Assembly (NCBI GenBank): GCA_018001015.1
Contig: JAGNIV010000011.1
Location: forward strand, 1 to 64,000
Source of the DNA: Phenylobacterium sp.
Lineage (GTDB): Bacteria > Pseudomonadota > Alphaproteobacteria > Caulobacterales > Caulobacteraceae
Direction of reading: 5' to 3'
DNA: 64,000 nucleotides
The position numbers and the translations under genes are program-made. Positions 31,589 through 40,239 of this stretch are shown here, piece after piece (position 1 is the stretch's first letter; the number at the start of each line of letters is the position of its first letter). The notes below the pieces were generated by a model. That model saw only the letters and a list, made by a program, of their open reading frames with translations. It was not told the DNA's origin and searched no databases.

Positions 31589-33532
31589 ATGGCCAATGCG
31601 CAGTCGCCCCGCCGGGCCCCTCGCACACCCGCCCAGGCCGTTCTCTACTGGAGCGCGGTGATCGGGGTCTGGGGCCTGATCTTCCTGGTGGCCTTCTTCG
31701 CGGTGTTCGCGGTCGACCTGCCCGACACCTCCAAGCTCTACGACGTCAAGCGCCAGCCCTCGATCTCCTACCTCGACCGCTCCGGCGCCCTGGTGGCGGT
31801 GCGCGGCAGCCAGTATGCGCCCCCCGTCGACCTGGAGAAGCTGCCGCCCTACGTGCCGAAAGCCTTCATCGCCATCGAGGACCGCTGGTTCTACTGGCAC
31901 ATCGGCTTCAACCCCTGGGGCATCGTCCGCTCCACCCTTTATAATGTGAGCCACAAGGGCGGCCCCCTGCGCGGCGGCTCCACCATCACCCAGCAGCTGG
32001 CGCGCAACCTCTTCCTGACCGCCAACCAGACCTATCGCCGCAAGGCCCAGGAGCTGATCCTGGCCGTCTGGCTGGAGGCCAAGTTCTCCAAGAAGGAGAT
32101 CCTCTCCCTCTATCTGAACCGGGTCTATTTCGGCGCGGGGGCCTATGGCATCGAGGCCGCGGCCCAGCGCTACTTCAACAAGCCCGCCTCCCAGCTGACC
32201 ATCGGCGAGAGCGCCCTGCTGGCCGGGATGATGAAGGGACCCTCGCGCTACTCCCCGGTCTCGGCCAGCGACCGCGCCGCCCGGCGGGCCACCATCGTGC
32301 TGGACGAGATGGTCCGCACCCGCGCCATCACGCCCGAACAGCGCGCCGAGGCCTTCAAGACCCCGGTCCGTGTCAACCCGGTGCTGGCCAACCAGCGCGC
32401 CCAGTACTTCACCGACTGGGTGGACGACCAGGTCCGCTCCCTGGTGGGGGAACCCACCGAGGACCTGGTGGTGGAGACCACGCTCGACCTTCCCATCCAG
32501 ACCGCCGCCGAACAGGCCCTGCGCCGCGGGGTGGTGGCCGCCAAGGGCCAGGGCGTCGGCCAGGGCGCCCTGGTGGCCATCGACGGCGAGGGCCGGATCC
32601 GCGCCTATGTCGGCGGCGCCTCCTATGCCGACAGCCAGTTCGACCGCGCCACCATGGCGAGGCGCCAGGCCGGCTCGTCCTTCAAGCCCTTCGTCTACCT
32701 CACCGCCATGGAACAGGGGCGCACGCCCGCCACCCCGGTGGTGGACGAGCCGGTGAAGATCGGAACCTGGGAGCCCCGGAACTATACCGGCCGGTTCCTC
32801 GGCCCCATGAGCATGCAGACGGCGCTGGCCCAATCCATCAACACCGTCGCCGCGCGGCTGGCCAACGAGGTCGGGACCGGCAATGTGGCGGCCACGGCGC
32901 GGCGCCTGGGGATCACCTCCCACATCCAGGTCGACCCCTCCATGGCGCTGGGCGCCGTCGAGGTCAGTCCCATGGAGATGGCCCAGGCCTACGCCCCCTT
33001 CTCCAACGGCGGTTTCCTGGCCAAGGGCTACGGCATCGAGCGCATCCGCACCGCCAGCGGCAAGGTCCTCTACGACCACGGCGTGGAAAAGAGCGACCGG
33101 CGCGCGGTGATCACCTCGCCGGCCCTGCAGTACATGAACCAGATGATGCGCCAGGTGATCAGCAGCGGCACCGGGACCAAGGCCCGGGTCCCGGGCTTCG
33201 ACATCGCCGGCAAGACCGGCACCACCAGCGACTACCGCGACGCCTGGTTCGTCGGCTACACCGGCGGCTTCGTCACCGCCGTCTGGGTGGGCCGTGACGA
33301 CAACACCGTGATGAAGGGCGTCACCGGCGGCGGCGCCCCGGCCGTCATCTGGCGCGACTTCATGACCGCCGCCCTGCCGCGCCTGAAAACCCAGGCCATC
33401 CCCGGCGGCGTCATGACACCGCCGCCGGTCCAGGCCCCGGCCAGCGACCCCATCGGCGACCTGCTGTCGGGCAGCGGCCCCGGGACCGAGGCCCCGCCCG
33501 AGAAGGCGCCGGTGGAAGACATTCCGTTCTAG
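31589..33532 (+). CDS. Bifunctional penicillin-binding protein 1A family
   Basis: The 647-residue class A PBP has one membrane helix (about 18-42), a GT51 domain with catalytic Glu97 in AIEDRWFYWHIGFNP and RGGSTITQQLARN, and a transpeptidase domain with SSFK near residue 362, SIN near 415 and KTG near 541. It polymerises and cross-links peptidoglycan at the inner membrane. It is shorter than E. coli PBP1a because the OB-type insert is missing. The start ATG is preceded by only a weak ribosome site. Confidence 0.95.
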   Translation: MANAQSPRRAPRTPAQAVLYWSAVIGVWGLIFLVAFFAVFAVDLPDTSKLYDVKRQPSISYLDRSGALVAVRGSQYAPPVDLEKLPPYVPKAFIAIEDRWFYWHIGFNPWGIVRSTLYNVSHKGGPLRGGSTITQQLARNLFLTANQTYRRKAQELILAVWLEAKFSKKEILSLYLNRVYFGAGAYGIEAAAQRYFNKPASQLTIGESALLAGMMKGPSRYSPVSASDRAARRATIVLDEMVRTRAITPEQRAEAFKTPVRVNPVLANQRAQYFTDWVDDQVRSLVGEPTEDLVVETTLDLPIQTAAEQALRRGVVAAKGQGVGQGALVAIDGEGRIRAYVGGASYADSQFDRATMARRQAGSSFKPFVYLTAMEQGRTPATPVVDEPVKIGTWEPRNYTGRFLGPMSMQTALAQSINTVAARLANEVGTGNVAATARRLGITSHIQVDPSMALGAVEVSPMEMAQAYAPFSNGGFLAKGYGIERIRTASGKVLYDHGVEKSDRRAVITSPALQYMNQMMRQVISSGTGTKARVPGFDIAGKTGTTSDYRDAWFVGYTGGFVTAVWVGRDDNTVMKGVTGGGAPAVIWRDFMTAALPRLKTQAIPGGVMTPPPVQAPASDPIGDLLSGSGPGTEAPPEKAPVEDIPF

Positions 33533-33539
33533 CTCATTC

Positions 33540-33636
33540 CGTCATCCCGGCCGCAGCGCAGCGGAGAGCCGGGACCCAGAGGCCATGCGCACCGCCCCTG
33601 GGTCCCGGATCGGCCTATCGGCCGTCCGGGATGACG
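33540..33636. repeat. Dispersed palindromic repeat (family 1)
   Basis: The element begins CGTCATCCCGGCCGCAGCG and ends CGGCCGTCCGGGATGACG, with an inner pair GGGACCCAGAGG/CCCCTGGGTCCC. Whole-element inverted symmetry is visible. Related copies lie at 38508-38630, 38950-39044, 41136-41260, 45210-45255, 48742-48781, 49896-49931 and 52965-53059. Confidence 0.85.
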
Positions 33637-33649
33637 TTGTGGATGTGAG

Positions 33650-34387
33650 CTAAGCCCCGAAGGCGTGCAGCCGCGCGCCCTGGGCCCGCAGCCAGGCGCG
33701 GTGCGGGCGCTCGTCCCCCACCAGGGCCTTCACATGGGCCCAGAAGCGCGGCCCGTGATTGAGCTCCAGCAGGTGGGCGCATTCGTGGGCCACCACATAG
33801 TCGGCCACCTCGAAGGGGGCCAGGGCCAGGCGCCAGCTGTAGCGGATCGAGGCCGGCTTGCCGGGGATTCCCGGCCGGCACGAGCCCCAGCGGCCGCGGG
33901 CGTCCATCACGCTCACCGCCGGCATCTTCGCCCCCAGCCTCTCGCAATAGTAGGCCGTGCGCTCGGCGAAGACGGTCAGCGCGTGTTTCTTCAGCAGCCG
34001 GGTGACGGCGCGGGCATAGGCCTCCCCCTCGCCGCGGGCGGCGATACGGGCGGGCTCGCTGTCCGTGGCCGGGAAGTAGCGCACCGGATGGGTGGCGCTT
34101 TCCAGGCGGCAGGCCTGGCCGAACAGGCTGATGGTGAGGCCCGGCGCGATGGACTGGCTCTGCGGCAGCTCGGCCATCCGCTCGGCGATCCAGGACGCCC
34201 GCTCGGTGGCGAAGGCCGCGGCCTCGCTCAGCCGGCGCACCGAGGGCGCGGTGGCCACCACCTCGCGGCGCGTGCGGTCCAGCCGCAGCGAGACGCGGCG
34301 GGCGCGGGTGTGGACTTTCAGGCGGACGACGGCCCCGGCCACATCCAGCCGGTCGCCGTCGGCCAGGGGGCGGCCGAACAGGGACAT
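33650..34387 (-). CDS. YgjP-type zinc metallopeptidase (M48/DUF45)
   Basis: The 245-residue protein carries the DUF45/YgjP signature: RRVSLRLDRTRREVVATAP in the N-terminal beta region, GRWGSC, and the zinc motif HECAHLLELNHGPRFW (HExxH plus a third His). No signal peptide is visible, so it is cytoplasmic. Such proteins resemble SprT and the metallopeptidase partner of some restriction systems, but no hsd genes are near. Biological substrate is unknown. Confidence 0.87.
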   Translation of the reverse strand: MSLFGRPLADGDRLDVAGAVVRLKVHTRARRVSLRLDRTRREVVATAPSVRRLSEAAAFATERASWIAERMAELPQSQSIAPGLTISLFGQACRLESATHPVRYFPATDSEPARIAARGEGEAYARAVTRLLKKHALTVFAERTAYYCERLGAKMPAVSVMDARGRWGSCRPGIPGKPASIRYSWRLALAPFEVADYVVAHECAHLLELNHGPRFWAHVKALVGDERPHRAWLRAQGARLHAFGA

Positions 34388-34445
34388 GACCCCTATCTAA
34401 GCTGCTTTTCGCGCAGCGGGAGCCCGGTCGCGGCCTTTGGTGGCG

Positions 34446-35726
34446 TTAAGCCGCGTTGGCGGCGTCGCGGGCCTTTTCGAAGCCGGCTTCCGACTTGCGG
34501 ATGAAGGCGCGGACCCGGGGATAGATCTCCTCGCGGAACCGGCGGCCGTTGAAGACCCCGTAGTGGCCGACGTGCGGCTGGACGTAGTCTTCCTTGAATT
34601 CCGCCGGCAGGCCCGAGCAGAGGGTGTGGGCCGCCTGGGTCTGGCCGATGCCGGAGATGTCGTCGTTCTCGCCCTCGACGGTGAGCAGGCCGATGTCGGT
34701 GATCAGGGCCGGCTGCACGGCGCGGCCCCGGTGGGTCAGCTCGCCCTTGGGCAGCAGGTAGGACTGGAACACATAGTCCACCGTCTGCAGATAGAACTCC
34801 TCGGGCAGGTCCAGCACCGACAGGTACTCGTCGTAGAATTCCAGATGCTTGTCGGTGGCGTCGCCGTCGCCCTTCATCAGGTCTTCCAGATACTGCTTGT
34901 GGGCGTCCTGGTGCTTCTCGGCGTTCATCGACATGAAGCTGTAGAGCTGCACGAAGCCCGGATAGACCCGGCGCCCCAGGCCAGGATACGGCGCTGGGAC
35001 GGTGTCGATCATGTTGGACTTGAACCAGGCGAAGGGCCTCTCCTCCGCCAGCTTGTTGGTGACCGTCGGCGACAGCCGCGCATCGATCGGCGAGCCCATG
35101 AAGGTCATGGTGCCGGGGCGGCAGTCCTCATTGTCCTGCGCCATCAGGGCGGCGGCGGCCAGCACCGCGGGGCCGGGCTGGCAGACGGCGACCACGTGCG
35201 GGCGCGGGCCCAGCAGGCGCAGCATCTCGCGGACATGGTCGAGATAGTCGTGGAAATCAAAGCGGCCGGCGTGCAGCGGCACGTCGCGGGCGTTGGACCA
35301 GTCGGTGATGAACACCTCGTGGTCCTGCAGGAAGGCCTCCACCGTGCCCCGCAGCAGGGTGGCGTAGTGGCCCGACAGCGGGGCGACGATCAGCACCGCC
35401 GGCTGCAGATCACGGCGGCCGGCCTTGCGCATGTCGGCCATGTTGCGGCTGAAGTGGGTGAGCTTCACCCAGGGGCTGGACCAGACCTCGGTCTGGGTGA
35501 CCCGGACGGGCTTGCCGTCGATCTGGACCGAATTGATGTTCCAGGCCGGGCGGCCGTAGCGGCGGGTCAGGTTGGCGAACAGGTCGGCGCCGGCGAACAG
35601 CCGGCGTCCCAGGTCGCTGTCCTTGGCCGGATTCAGCGGTGAGGACCAGAAGCCCCGAGCGGCCCGCGCGGCGAACCGCAGCGGCGAGGCGGCGTAGTAG
35701 CCGGCTTCATACATCGTATAGAGCAT
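34446..35726 (-). CDS. phaZ: Intracellular polyhydroxyalkanoate depolymerase
   Basis: The 426-residue protein matches intracellular PHB depolymerases: N-terminal MLYTMYEAGYYAASPLR, a nucleophile Cys in VVAVCQPGPAVLA replacing the serine of ordinary lipase boxes, FITDWSNARDVPL, and a C-terminal QPHVGHYGVFNGRRFR with the catalytic His. It would mobilise stored PHA. No phaC or phasin genes are present in the window. Start is at MLYTMYEAG; an in-frame ATG 10 codons earlier lacks family support. Confidence 0.93.
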   Translation of the reverse strand: MLYTMYEAGYYAASPLRFAARAARGFWSSPLNPAKDSDLGRRLFAGADLFANLTRRYGRPAWNINSVQIDGKPVRVTQTEVWSSPWVKLTHFSRNMADMRKAGRRDLQPAVLIVAPLSGHYATLLRGTVEAFLQDHEVFITDWSNARDVPLHAGRFDFHDYLDHVREMLRLLGPRPHVVAVCQPGPAVLAAAALMAQDNEDCRPGTMTFMGSPIDARLSPTVTNKLAEERPFAWFKSNMIDTVPAPYPGLGRRVYPGFVQLYSFMSMNAEKHQDAHKQYLEDLMKGDGDATDKHLEFYDEYLSVLDLPEEFYLQTVDYVFQSYLLPKGELTHRGRAVQPALITDIGLLTVEGENDDISGIGQTQAAHTLCSGLPAEFKEDYVQPHVGHYGVFNGRRFREEIYPRVRAFIRKSEAGFEKARDAANAA

Positions 35727-35824
35727 GCGCAATCGTCCCGTTGTGCAATGCAGCATGCACGCTGAGGCTTAAAAGAGTCTACCCCTCTTGGGTTCCAATC
35801 TGCGGCGTGGGGACGCGGTGGCCC

Positions 35825-36412
35825 CTATTCCCGCATCGCCGCGCTGATCTGGGTCACCACCTCGTCGGGGCCGATGCCGAAGGGGATCACCCGGGCGAAG
35901 GCGCCCTTAGGGTTCATCAGATAGGCCGGGGTGGGGTGGTCCATCAGGTAGTCGGTCCCGGTTCCCACCTTGCGGTAGAAGGTCCGATAGGACTTGGCGG
36001 CGGCGGCCACCTGCTCAGGCGTCCCGGTCAGGCCGATGGTCCCCTTCGGGAAGGCGTCGTTGGACAGATAGTTGGTCAGCTGGGCCGGGGTGTCGCGCTC
36101 GGGATCGACGCTGATGAACAGGAACTGGACGTCCTTGGCCTTCGCCCCCAGCCGCTCCTGGGCCTGGGCCATCTCCACCATGGTGGTGGGGCAGACGTCG
36201 GGGCAGTAGGTGTAGCCGAAGAACACCACGCTCCACTTGCCCTTCAGCACGCTCTCGTCCACCGGCTTGCCGGCCTGGTTGACCAGCTGGAACGGCCCGC
36301 CCACCAGGGCGGTCTGCGGCGCCCTGAACGCCCCGGTCTTCCAGGCCACCGCGCCCAGCATGGCCAGGCTGAGGACGGCGCACACGATCACGATCAGGTT
36401 TCGGCGGGTCAT
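35825..36412 (-). CDS. SCO1/SenC-family copper chaperone
   Basis: The 195-residue membrane-anchored thioredoxin-fold protein delivers copper to cytochrome c oxidase or serves as a thiol redox factor. It has an N-terminal anchor (MTRRNLIVIVCAVLSLAML), the copper motif YCPDVCPT, the ISVDPERDTP segment and the distal His in DYLMDHPTPAYL. It is divergent from the regBA pair, an arrangement also known for senC and regBA in purple bacteria. The long open frame extending upstream is antisense to regB and not coding. Confidence 0.94.
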   Translation of the reverse strand: MTRRNLIVIVCAVLSLAMLGAVAWKTGAFRAPQTALVGGPFQLVNQAGKPVDESVLKGKWSVVFFGYTYCPDVCPTTMVEMAQAQERLGAKAKDVQFLFISVDPERDTPAQLTNYLSNDAFPKGTIGLTGTPEQVAAAAKSYRTFYRKVGTGTDYLMDHPTPAYLMNPKGAFARVIPFGIGPDEVVTQISAAMRE

Positions 36413-36466
36413 GGGTGAACCTTTTGTCTCGTCACGGCGCGCGACTTGGCTGATGCTCCACCCCGA

Positions 36467-37849
36467 ATGGCGTCCGTCAAAACCACGACGCCGTCGGGAC
36501 CGGCATCCGGCCTCGATAGGCAAAGCCCCGCCCAGGCGCAAGACGAGCTGGCCTGGGATATGCGCGGCGCCGGCCACGGCCGGCTGCGGATGCGCACCCT
36601 GGTCACCCTGCGTTGGACCATCATCCTTGGCGAGCTCGCCATCCTGCTGATCGGCGGGATGTTCCTGGGGCTCAAGGCGCCCTACGCCATCTGTTTCGGC
36701 CTGATCGGCGCGGCGGCCTGGATCAACCTGCTCACCGGGGTGGCGTCCCCAGGCCAGAGGATGATCGCCGACTGGGAGGCCACGGCCCAGCTCGGCTTCG
36801 ATGTCGCCCAGATCAGCGTCCTGCTGTTCCTGACCGGCGGGACGGCCAACCCCTTCATCCTGATGCTGATCGCCCCGGTGACCCTGGCGGCCGCCACCCT
36901 GCCCCTGACCCCCCTGCTGATCCTGGGCGGCGCGGCGGTGGGCGCCTCGATGGCCCTGGCCTTCCTGCACCTGCCCCTGCCCTTGGCCGAGGGCGTCGCC
37001 ATGGACCTCCCCTTGAGCTTCATGATCGGCGCGGCGTCGGCCAATGTGGCGGGCATCGCGGTCATCGCGGGCAGCGTGCGTCAGGCCGCGCAGGAATCGG
37101 CCCGCATGGCGCTCGCCCTCGACGTCACCCAGACGGTGCTGTCGCGCGAACAGCGGCTCTCGGCCCTGGGCGCCCTGGCCGCCGCCGCCGCCCACGAGCT
37201 AGGCACGCCGCTCGCCACCATCGCCATCGTCGCCAAGGAGATGGCCCGCGAGGCGCCCACCGCGCAGGTCAAGGAGGACGCCGACCTGCTGGTGGCCCAG
37301 GCCGCCCGCTGCCGCGAGATCCTGCGCCGCCTCACCGACGCCCCGGCCGAGGCCTCCGACGAGGTCCACGAGCGCATGAGCCTGCTGCAGCTGGTCCACG
37401 AGGTGATCGAGCCCCACGCCGGGGTGAAGGGGGTCCGGGTCGAGGCCATCGTCAGCGGCGCGGCCGGCGCCCAGTCCCCCGACATCTGGCGAATGCCCGA
37501 GGTGCTGCACGCGCTGACCTCCTTCGTGGAGAACGCCGTCGACTTCGCGACCTCGGAGGTGCTGATCACCGCCCGCTTCGACGCGCAGAACGTCTCCATG
37601 GAGGTCCGCGACGACGGGCCCGGTTTCGCGCCCGAGGTGCTGGCCAAGCTGGGAGAGCCCTATGTCACCACCCGTCCGGGCGCGGAGGGGTCGCGCACCG
37701 GCCACATCGGCATGGGCCTGGGGTTCTTCATCGCCAAGACCCTGCTGGAACGGACCGGCGCGGTGGTGACGTTTCAGAACGGACGGCCGCGCGGCGCGGT
37801 GGTTTCCGCCCGCTGGACGCGGGCCAAGATCGAGGCGCCCTTGGCCTGA
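36467..37849 (+). CDS. regB: Redox-sensing histidine kinase, RegB/PrrB/ActS family
   Basis: The 460-residue kinase has six membrane helices (about 45-210), the quinone-site motif GGTANPF between helices, the H-box AAAAAHELGTPLATI with His near residue 243, the conserved redox cysteine region AARCREIL, and a C-terminal ATPase domain (DDGPGFAP, GMGLGFFIAKTLL). The family senses the ubiquinone pool and controls respiration genes through RegA, which follows 92 bp downstream. The ATG at 36467 is chosen over an upstream TTG. Confidence 0.94.
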   Translation: MASVKTTTPSGPASGLDRQSPAQAQDELAWDMRGAGHGRLRMRTLVTLRWTIILGELAILLIGGMFLGLKAPYAICFGLIGAAAWINLLTGVASPGQRMIADWEATAQLGFDVAQISVLLFLTGGTANPFILMLIAPVTLAAATLPLTPLLILGGAAVGASMALAFLHLPLPLAEGVAMDLPLSFMIGAASANVAGIAVIAGSVRQAAQESARMALALDVTQTVLSREQRLSALGALAAAAAHELGTPLATIAIVAKEMAREAPTAQVKEDADLLVAQAARCREILRRLTDAPAEASDEVHERMSLLQLVHEVIEPHAGVKGVRVEAIVSGAAGAQSPDIWRMPEVLHALTSFVENAVDFATSEVLITARFDAQNVSMEVRDDGPGFAPEVLAKLGEPYVTTRPGAEGSRTGHIGMGLGFFIAKTLLERTGAVVTFQNGRPRGAVVSARWTRAKIEAPLA

Positions 37850-37941
37850 ACAGGGTTTGGTTTGAGCTTGCTTAGGCGCACGAACGCGACATGATGCCGC
37901 AGAGGGCGACGCTGACAAACACGACTATCCGGGGTTGCGTA

Positions 37942-38499
37942 ATGACAGATCTCTCCGCCGATATCGCCGCTCTTCCTGACAAGAGCCTGCTTGTCCTCGA
38001 CGATGACGCCCCCCTGCGAACACGACTGGGCCGCGCCCTTGAACAGCGAGGCTTCGAACCCGTACTGGTGGGCAGCGTCGCCGAGGCCCTGGCCGCGGTG
38101 CGCACCTTCGCCCCGGCCTATGCGGTCCTCGACATGCGGCTGGAGGACGGCACCGGCCTGAAGGTGGTGGAGGCGGTCCGCGACGCCCGCCCCGACGCCA
38201 AGGTCATCATGCTCACCGGCTACGGCAACATCGCCACCGCCGTGGCGGCGGTGAAGTCCGGGGCCATCGACTATCTGTCGAAACCCGCCGACGCCGACGA
38301 CGTGGCCCGCGCCCTGCTGGCCCGCAAGGACGAGAGCCCCCCGCCCCCGGAAAACCCCATGAGCGCCGACCGCGTTCGCTGGGAGCATATCCAGCGGGTC
38401 TACGAGCTCTGCGGCCACAACGTCTCGGAAACCGCGCGCCGCCTCAACATGCACCGCCGCACCCTGCAGCGCATCCTGGCCAAACGCGCCCCCCGCTGA
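37942..38499 (+). CDS. regA: Redox response regulator, RegA/PrrA/ActR family
   Basis: The 185-residue regulator has a receiver domain (LLVLDDDAPLRTRL, phospho-acceptor Asp near residue 64 in AVLDMRLEDGTG, KPAD loop), a Pro linker and a Fis-type HTH (NVSETARRLNMHRRTLQRIL), the near-invariant DNA-binding helix of RegA. It pairs with the RegB kinase upstream and probably controls terminal oxidase and related genes, perhaps including the divergent sco1 gene. The ATG at 37942 is in frame with an upstream ATG at 37891 that adds 17 residues not seen in the family. Confidence 0.95.
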   Translation: MTDLSADIAALPDKSLLVLDDDAPLRTRLGRALEQRGFEPVLVGSVAEALAAVRTFAPAYAVLDMRLEDGTGLKVVEAVRDARPDAKVIMLTGYGNIATAVAAVKSGAIDYLSKPADADDVARALLARKDESPPPPENPMSADRVRWEHIQRVYELCGHNVSETARRLNMHRRTLQRILAKRAPR

Positions 38500-38507
38500 G
38501 GCCCCGC

Positions 38508-38630
38508 CGTCATCCCGGCCGCAGCGCAGCGGAGAGCCGGGACCGCCAAGCGGCGGCGCGAAGCCGTCACCCAGGGGCCGCGATCAATCCCCCTGGGTCC
38601 CGGGTCTCCCTACGGTCGCCCGGGATGACG
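38508..38630. repeat. Dispersed palindromic repeat (family 1)
   Basis: CGTCATCCCGGCCGCAGCGC at the left and CGCCCGGGATGACG at the right, with inner CCCAGGGG/CCCCTGGG pairing. This copy has a middle insertion containing GCGGCGCGAAGC, shared with the copy at 41136. Confidence 0.85.
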
Positions 38631-38640
38631 GGGTGGTGGG

Positions 38641-38934
38641 TCAGGAGTTGAGGGTCTCGTAGAGATCCAACCACCGTGGGTTCATCTTCTCGATCAGCTC
38701 CAGCTTCCAGGTCCTCCGCCAGCGCTTGATCTGCTTCTCGGCGTGGATGGCGTCGTGGAGACTTGTATAGACGCCGTACCAGACCAGCCGCTTGACCCCG
38801 TAGGTCTGAGTGAACCCTGGGACTCGCCCCGCGCGGTGCTGGTGGATGCGTCGGGAGAGGTGCGCGGTGACGCCGGTGTAGAGCGTGCCGTTCCGTCCGC
38901 TGGCCAGGATATAGACGTAAGAGCTCTGCTCCAT
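38641..38934 (-). CDS. GIY-YIG nuclease-family small protein
   Basis: The 97-residue protein is a stand-alone GIY-YIG domain: YVYILASGRNGTLYTGVTAHLSRRIHQH, then AEKQIKRWRRTWKLELIEKMNP, with the usual Arg and Glu active-site positions. It matches the UPF0213/YhbQ-like group. These small proteins are numerous in alphaproteobacteria; the role may be DNA repair or a mobile origin. It is flanked on both sides by family-1 repeats (38508-38630 and 38950-39044), which hints that the block behaves as a unit. Confidence 0.9.
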   Translation of the reverse strand: MEQSSYVYILASGRNGTLYTGVTAHLSRRIHQHRAGRVPGFTQTYGVKRLVWYGVYTSLHDAIHAEKQIKRWRRTWKLELIEKMNPRWLDLYETLNS

Positions 38935-38949
38935 GGCGCTTCCCTATTT

Positions 38950-39044
38950 CGTCATCCCGGACGCCGATAGGCGATCCGGGACCCAGGGGCCCCGCGCACC
39001 GCCCCTGGGTCCCGGCTCTCCGCTGCGCTGCGGCCGGGATGACG
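38950..39044. repeat. Dispersed palindromic repeat (family 1, reverse orientation)
   Basis: Starts CGTCATCCCGGACGCCGATAG and ends CGCTGCGGCCGGGATGACG, the mirror orientation of the copy at 33540. Confidence 0.85.
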
Positions 39045-39055
39045 TGGTCGCAAAC

Positions 39056-39508
39056 TCAGGCCTCCAGCAGCGCGCCCTGGCCGCCGGCCGCCCGTAGCGC
39101 CGCGAGGCGGCCGAAGGCGATGGTCAGGGCCTTGCGTCGGGCGCCGGCCAGGGGAACGCTGGGCGCCTCGCGCAGCACCGCGCCGCCGAAGCCGTCACAG
39201 ACCACCAGGCCCGGCTCCTCGGGCAGGATGTCTCGCGGAAACTCCGGGGCCACGGCGAAGGCGAAGGCGTCGCAATAGGGCATGTACTCATGCCACTTGC
39301 GGTCCACCCGGAAGTCCTCCAGCCCCGACTTCACCTCGATGATCAGGATGTGGCCCTTGCGCGACAGGGCCATCAGGTCGGCGCGCCGCCCGTTGGGCAG
39401 GGTCACCTCGGCCAGGGGCGCATAGCCTAGGTCGACCAGCAGCCGCGCCGCCCCGCGGGTGACGGCGGTGGTGATCTCCGGGCGGCTGAAGGTGACGATG
39501 ACGTCCAT
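39056..39508 (-). CDS. mmcB: DNA-repair putative endonuclease MmcB
   Basis: The 150-residue protein has a PD-(D/E)XK-like core: TRGAARLLVDLGYAPLAEVTLPNGRRADLMAL, then ILIIEVKSGLEDFRVDRKW with the E-x-K pair, and DAFAFAVAPEFPRDILP. The family is a Caulobacterales/Rhizobiales LexA-regulated protein linked to mitomycin tolerance. Start is the ATG at MDVIVTF; an upstream in-frame start is rejected. I saw no clear LexA box in the 46 bp upstream. Confidence 0.87.
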   Translation of the reverse strand: MDVIVTFSRPEITTAVTRGAARLLVDLGYAPLAEVTLPNGRRADLMALSRKGHILIIEVKSGLEDFRVDRKWHEYMPYCDAFAFAVAPEFPRDILPEEPGLVVCDGFGGAVLREAPSVPLAGARRKALTIAFGRLAALRAAGGQGALLEA

Positions 39509-39554
39509 GGCCAAGTCTTGTTCCGGCTTCGTTCCGGAATCAAGGGCCGTGGCG

Positions 39555-40085
39555 TCAGTTGCGCGCGGGCTGCGGGAATTCCAGGCGGCTGACATCGTAG
39601 CCCAGCTGCCGCACGCGGGCGACCGCCTGGGCCTTGGCCTGGGCGCTGAGCACCGGGCGCTGGGACATCAGCCACATATAGTTGCCGTTGGGGGTGCCCA
39701 GGATCAGCCAGTCGGACTTGTGATCCAGCACCCAGTACTCCTGGCTCAGCATGCCGCCGAAGAAGCTCATCTTGATGCGGGCGTTGGTCTTGGGGTCGAT
39801 GACCTTGGCCTTGGCCTTCCACTCGGTGGCCGGGTTGCTCAGCGCACCCTTGTGACAGGCCTGGACCACCGAATAGCCGTCGCCGGCGCGCACCCAGTCC
39901 GACGTGCCGCCCTGGCAATCCTTCTGCGTCTTGTTGGGCAGGCGGGCGACCTCGTACCAGCGGCCGGTCATCTTGGTCAGCTCGATGCGGTTGTCCGGCG
40001 GGGAGGGCCCCGCGAAGGCGGGCGCGGCGCCCAGCAGGGCCACGGTGGCGACGAAAAGGGTGGCCAAGGAACGCATGGTCATCAT
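39555..40085 (-). CDS. Lipocalin (Blc-like)
   Basis: The 176-residue protein has a signal peptide (ending APAFAG) and a lipocalin barrel with the GxW motif in LTKMTGRWYEVARLPN and conserved downstream strands WVLDHKSDWLILGTPNGNYMWLMSQRP. Bacterial Blc-type lipocalins bind fatty acids or lysophospholipids in the envelope. No lipobox Cys is seen, so it is probably soluble in the periplasm. Three in-frame ATGs occur within ten bases; the first is used. Confidence 0.92.
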   Translation of the reverse strand: MMTMRSLATLFVATVALLGAAPAFAGPSPPDNRIELTKMTGRWYEVARLPNKTQKDCQGGTSDWVRAGDGYSVVQACHKGALSNPATEWKAKAKVIDPKTNARIKMSFFGGMLSQEYWVLDHKSDWLILGTPNGNYMWLMSQRPVLSAQAKAQAVARVRQLGYDVSRLEFPQPARN

Positions 40086-40239
40086 CGCTAATCGTTACCC
40101 GCCGAATGTGAAAACTGAAACGCCCCCAGCGCGAACCGCGGGAGGTTTGATGTTCAACAGCACGAATTGGACCATTGCACGGCAGCTGAGCCATGGAGAA
40201 CGCTCGTCTTCTGCGGCAAGGCGCCCCGGCGGGCGGCCT

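Noticed and set aside
36413..37195. Upstream extension of the sco1-like frame
   Set aside because: It is antisense to regB and the real protein starts at the anchor helix (36412).
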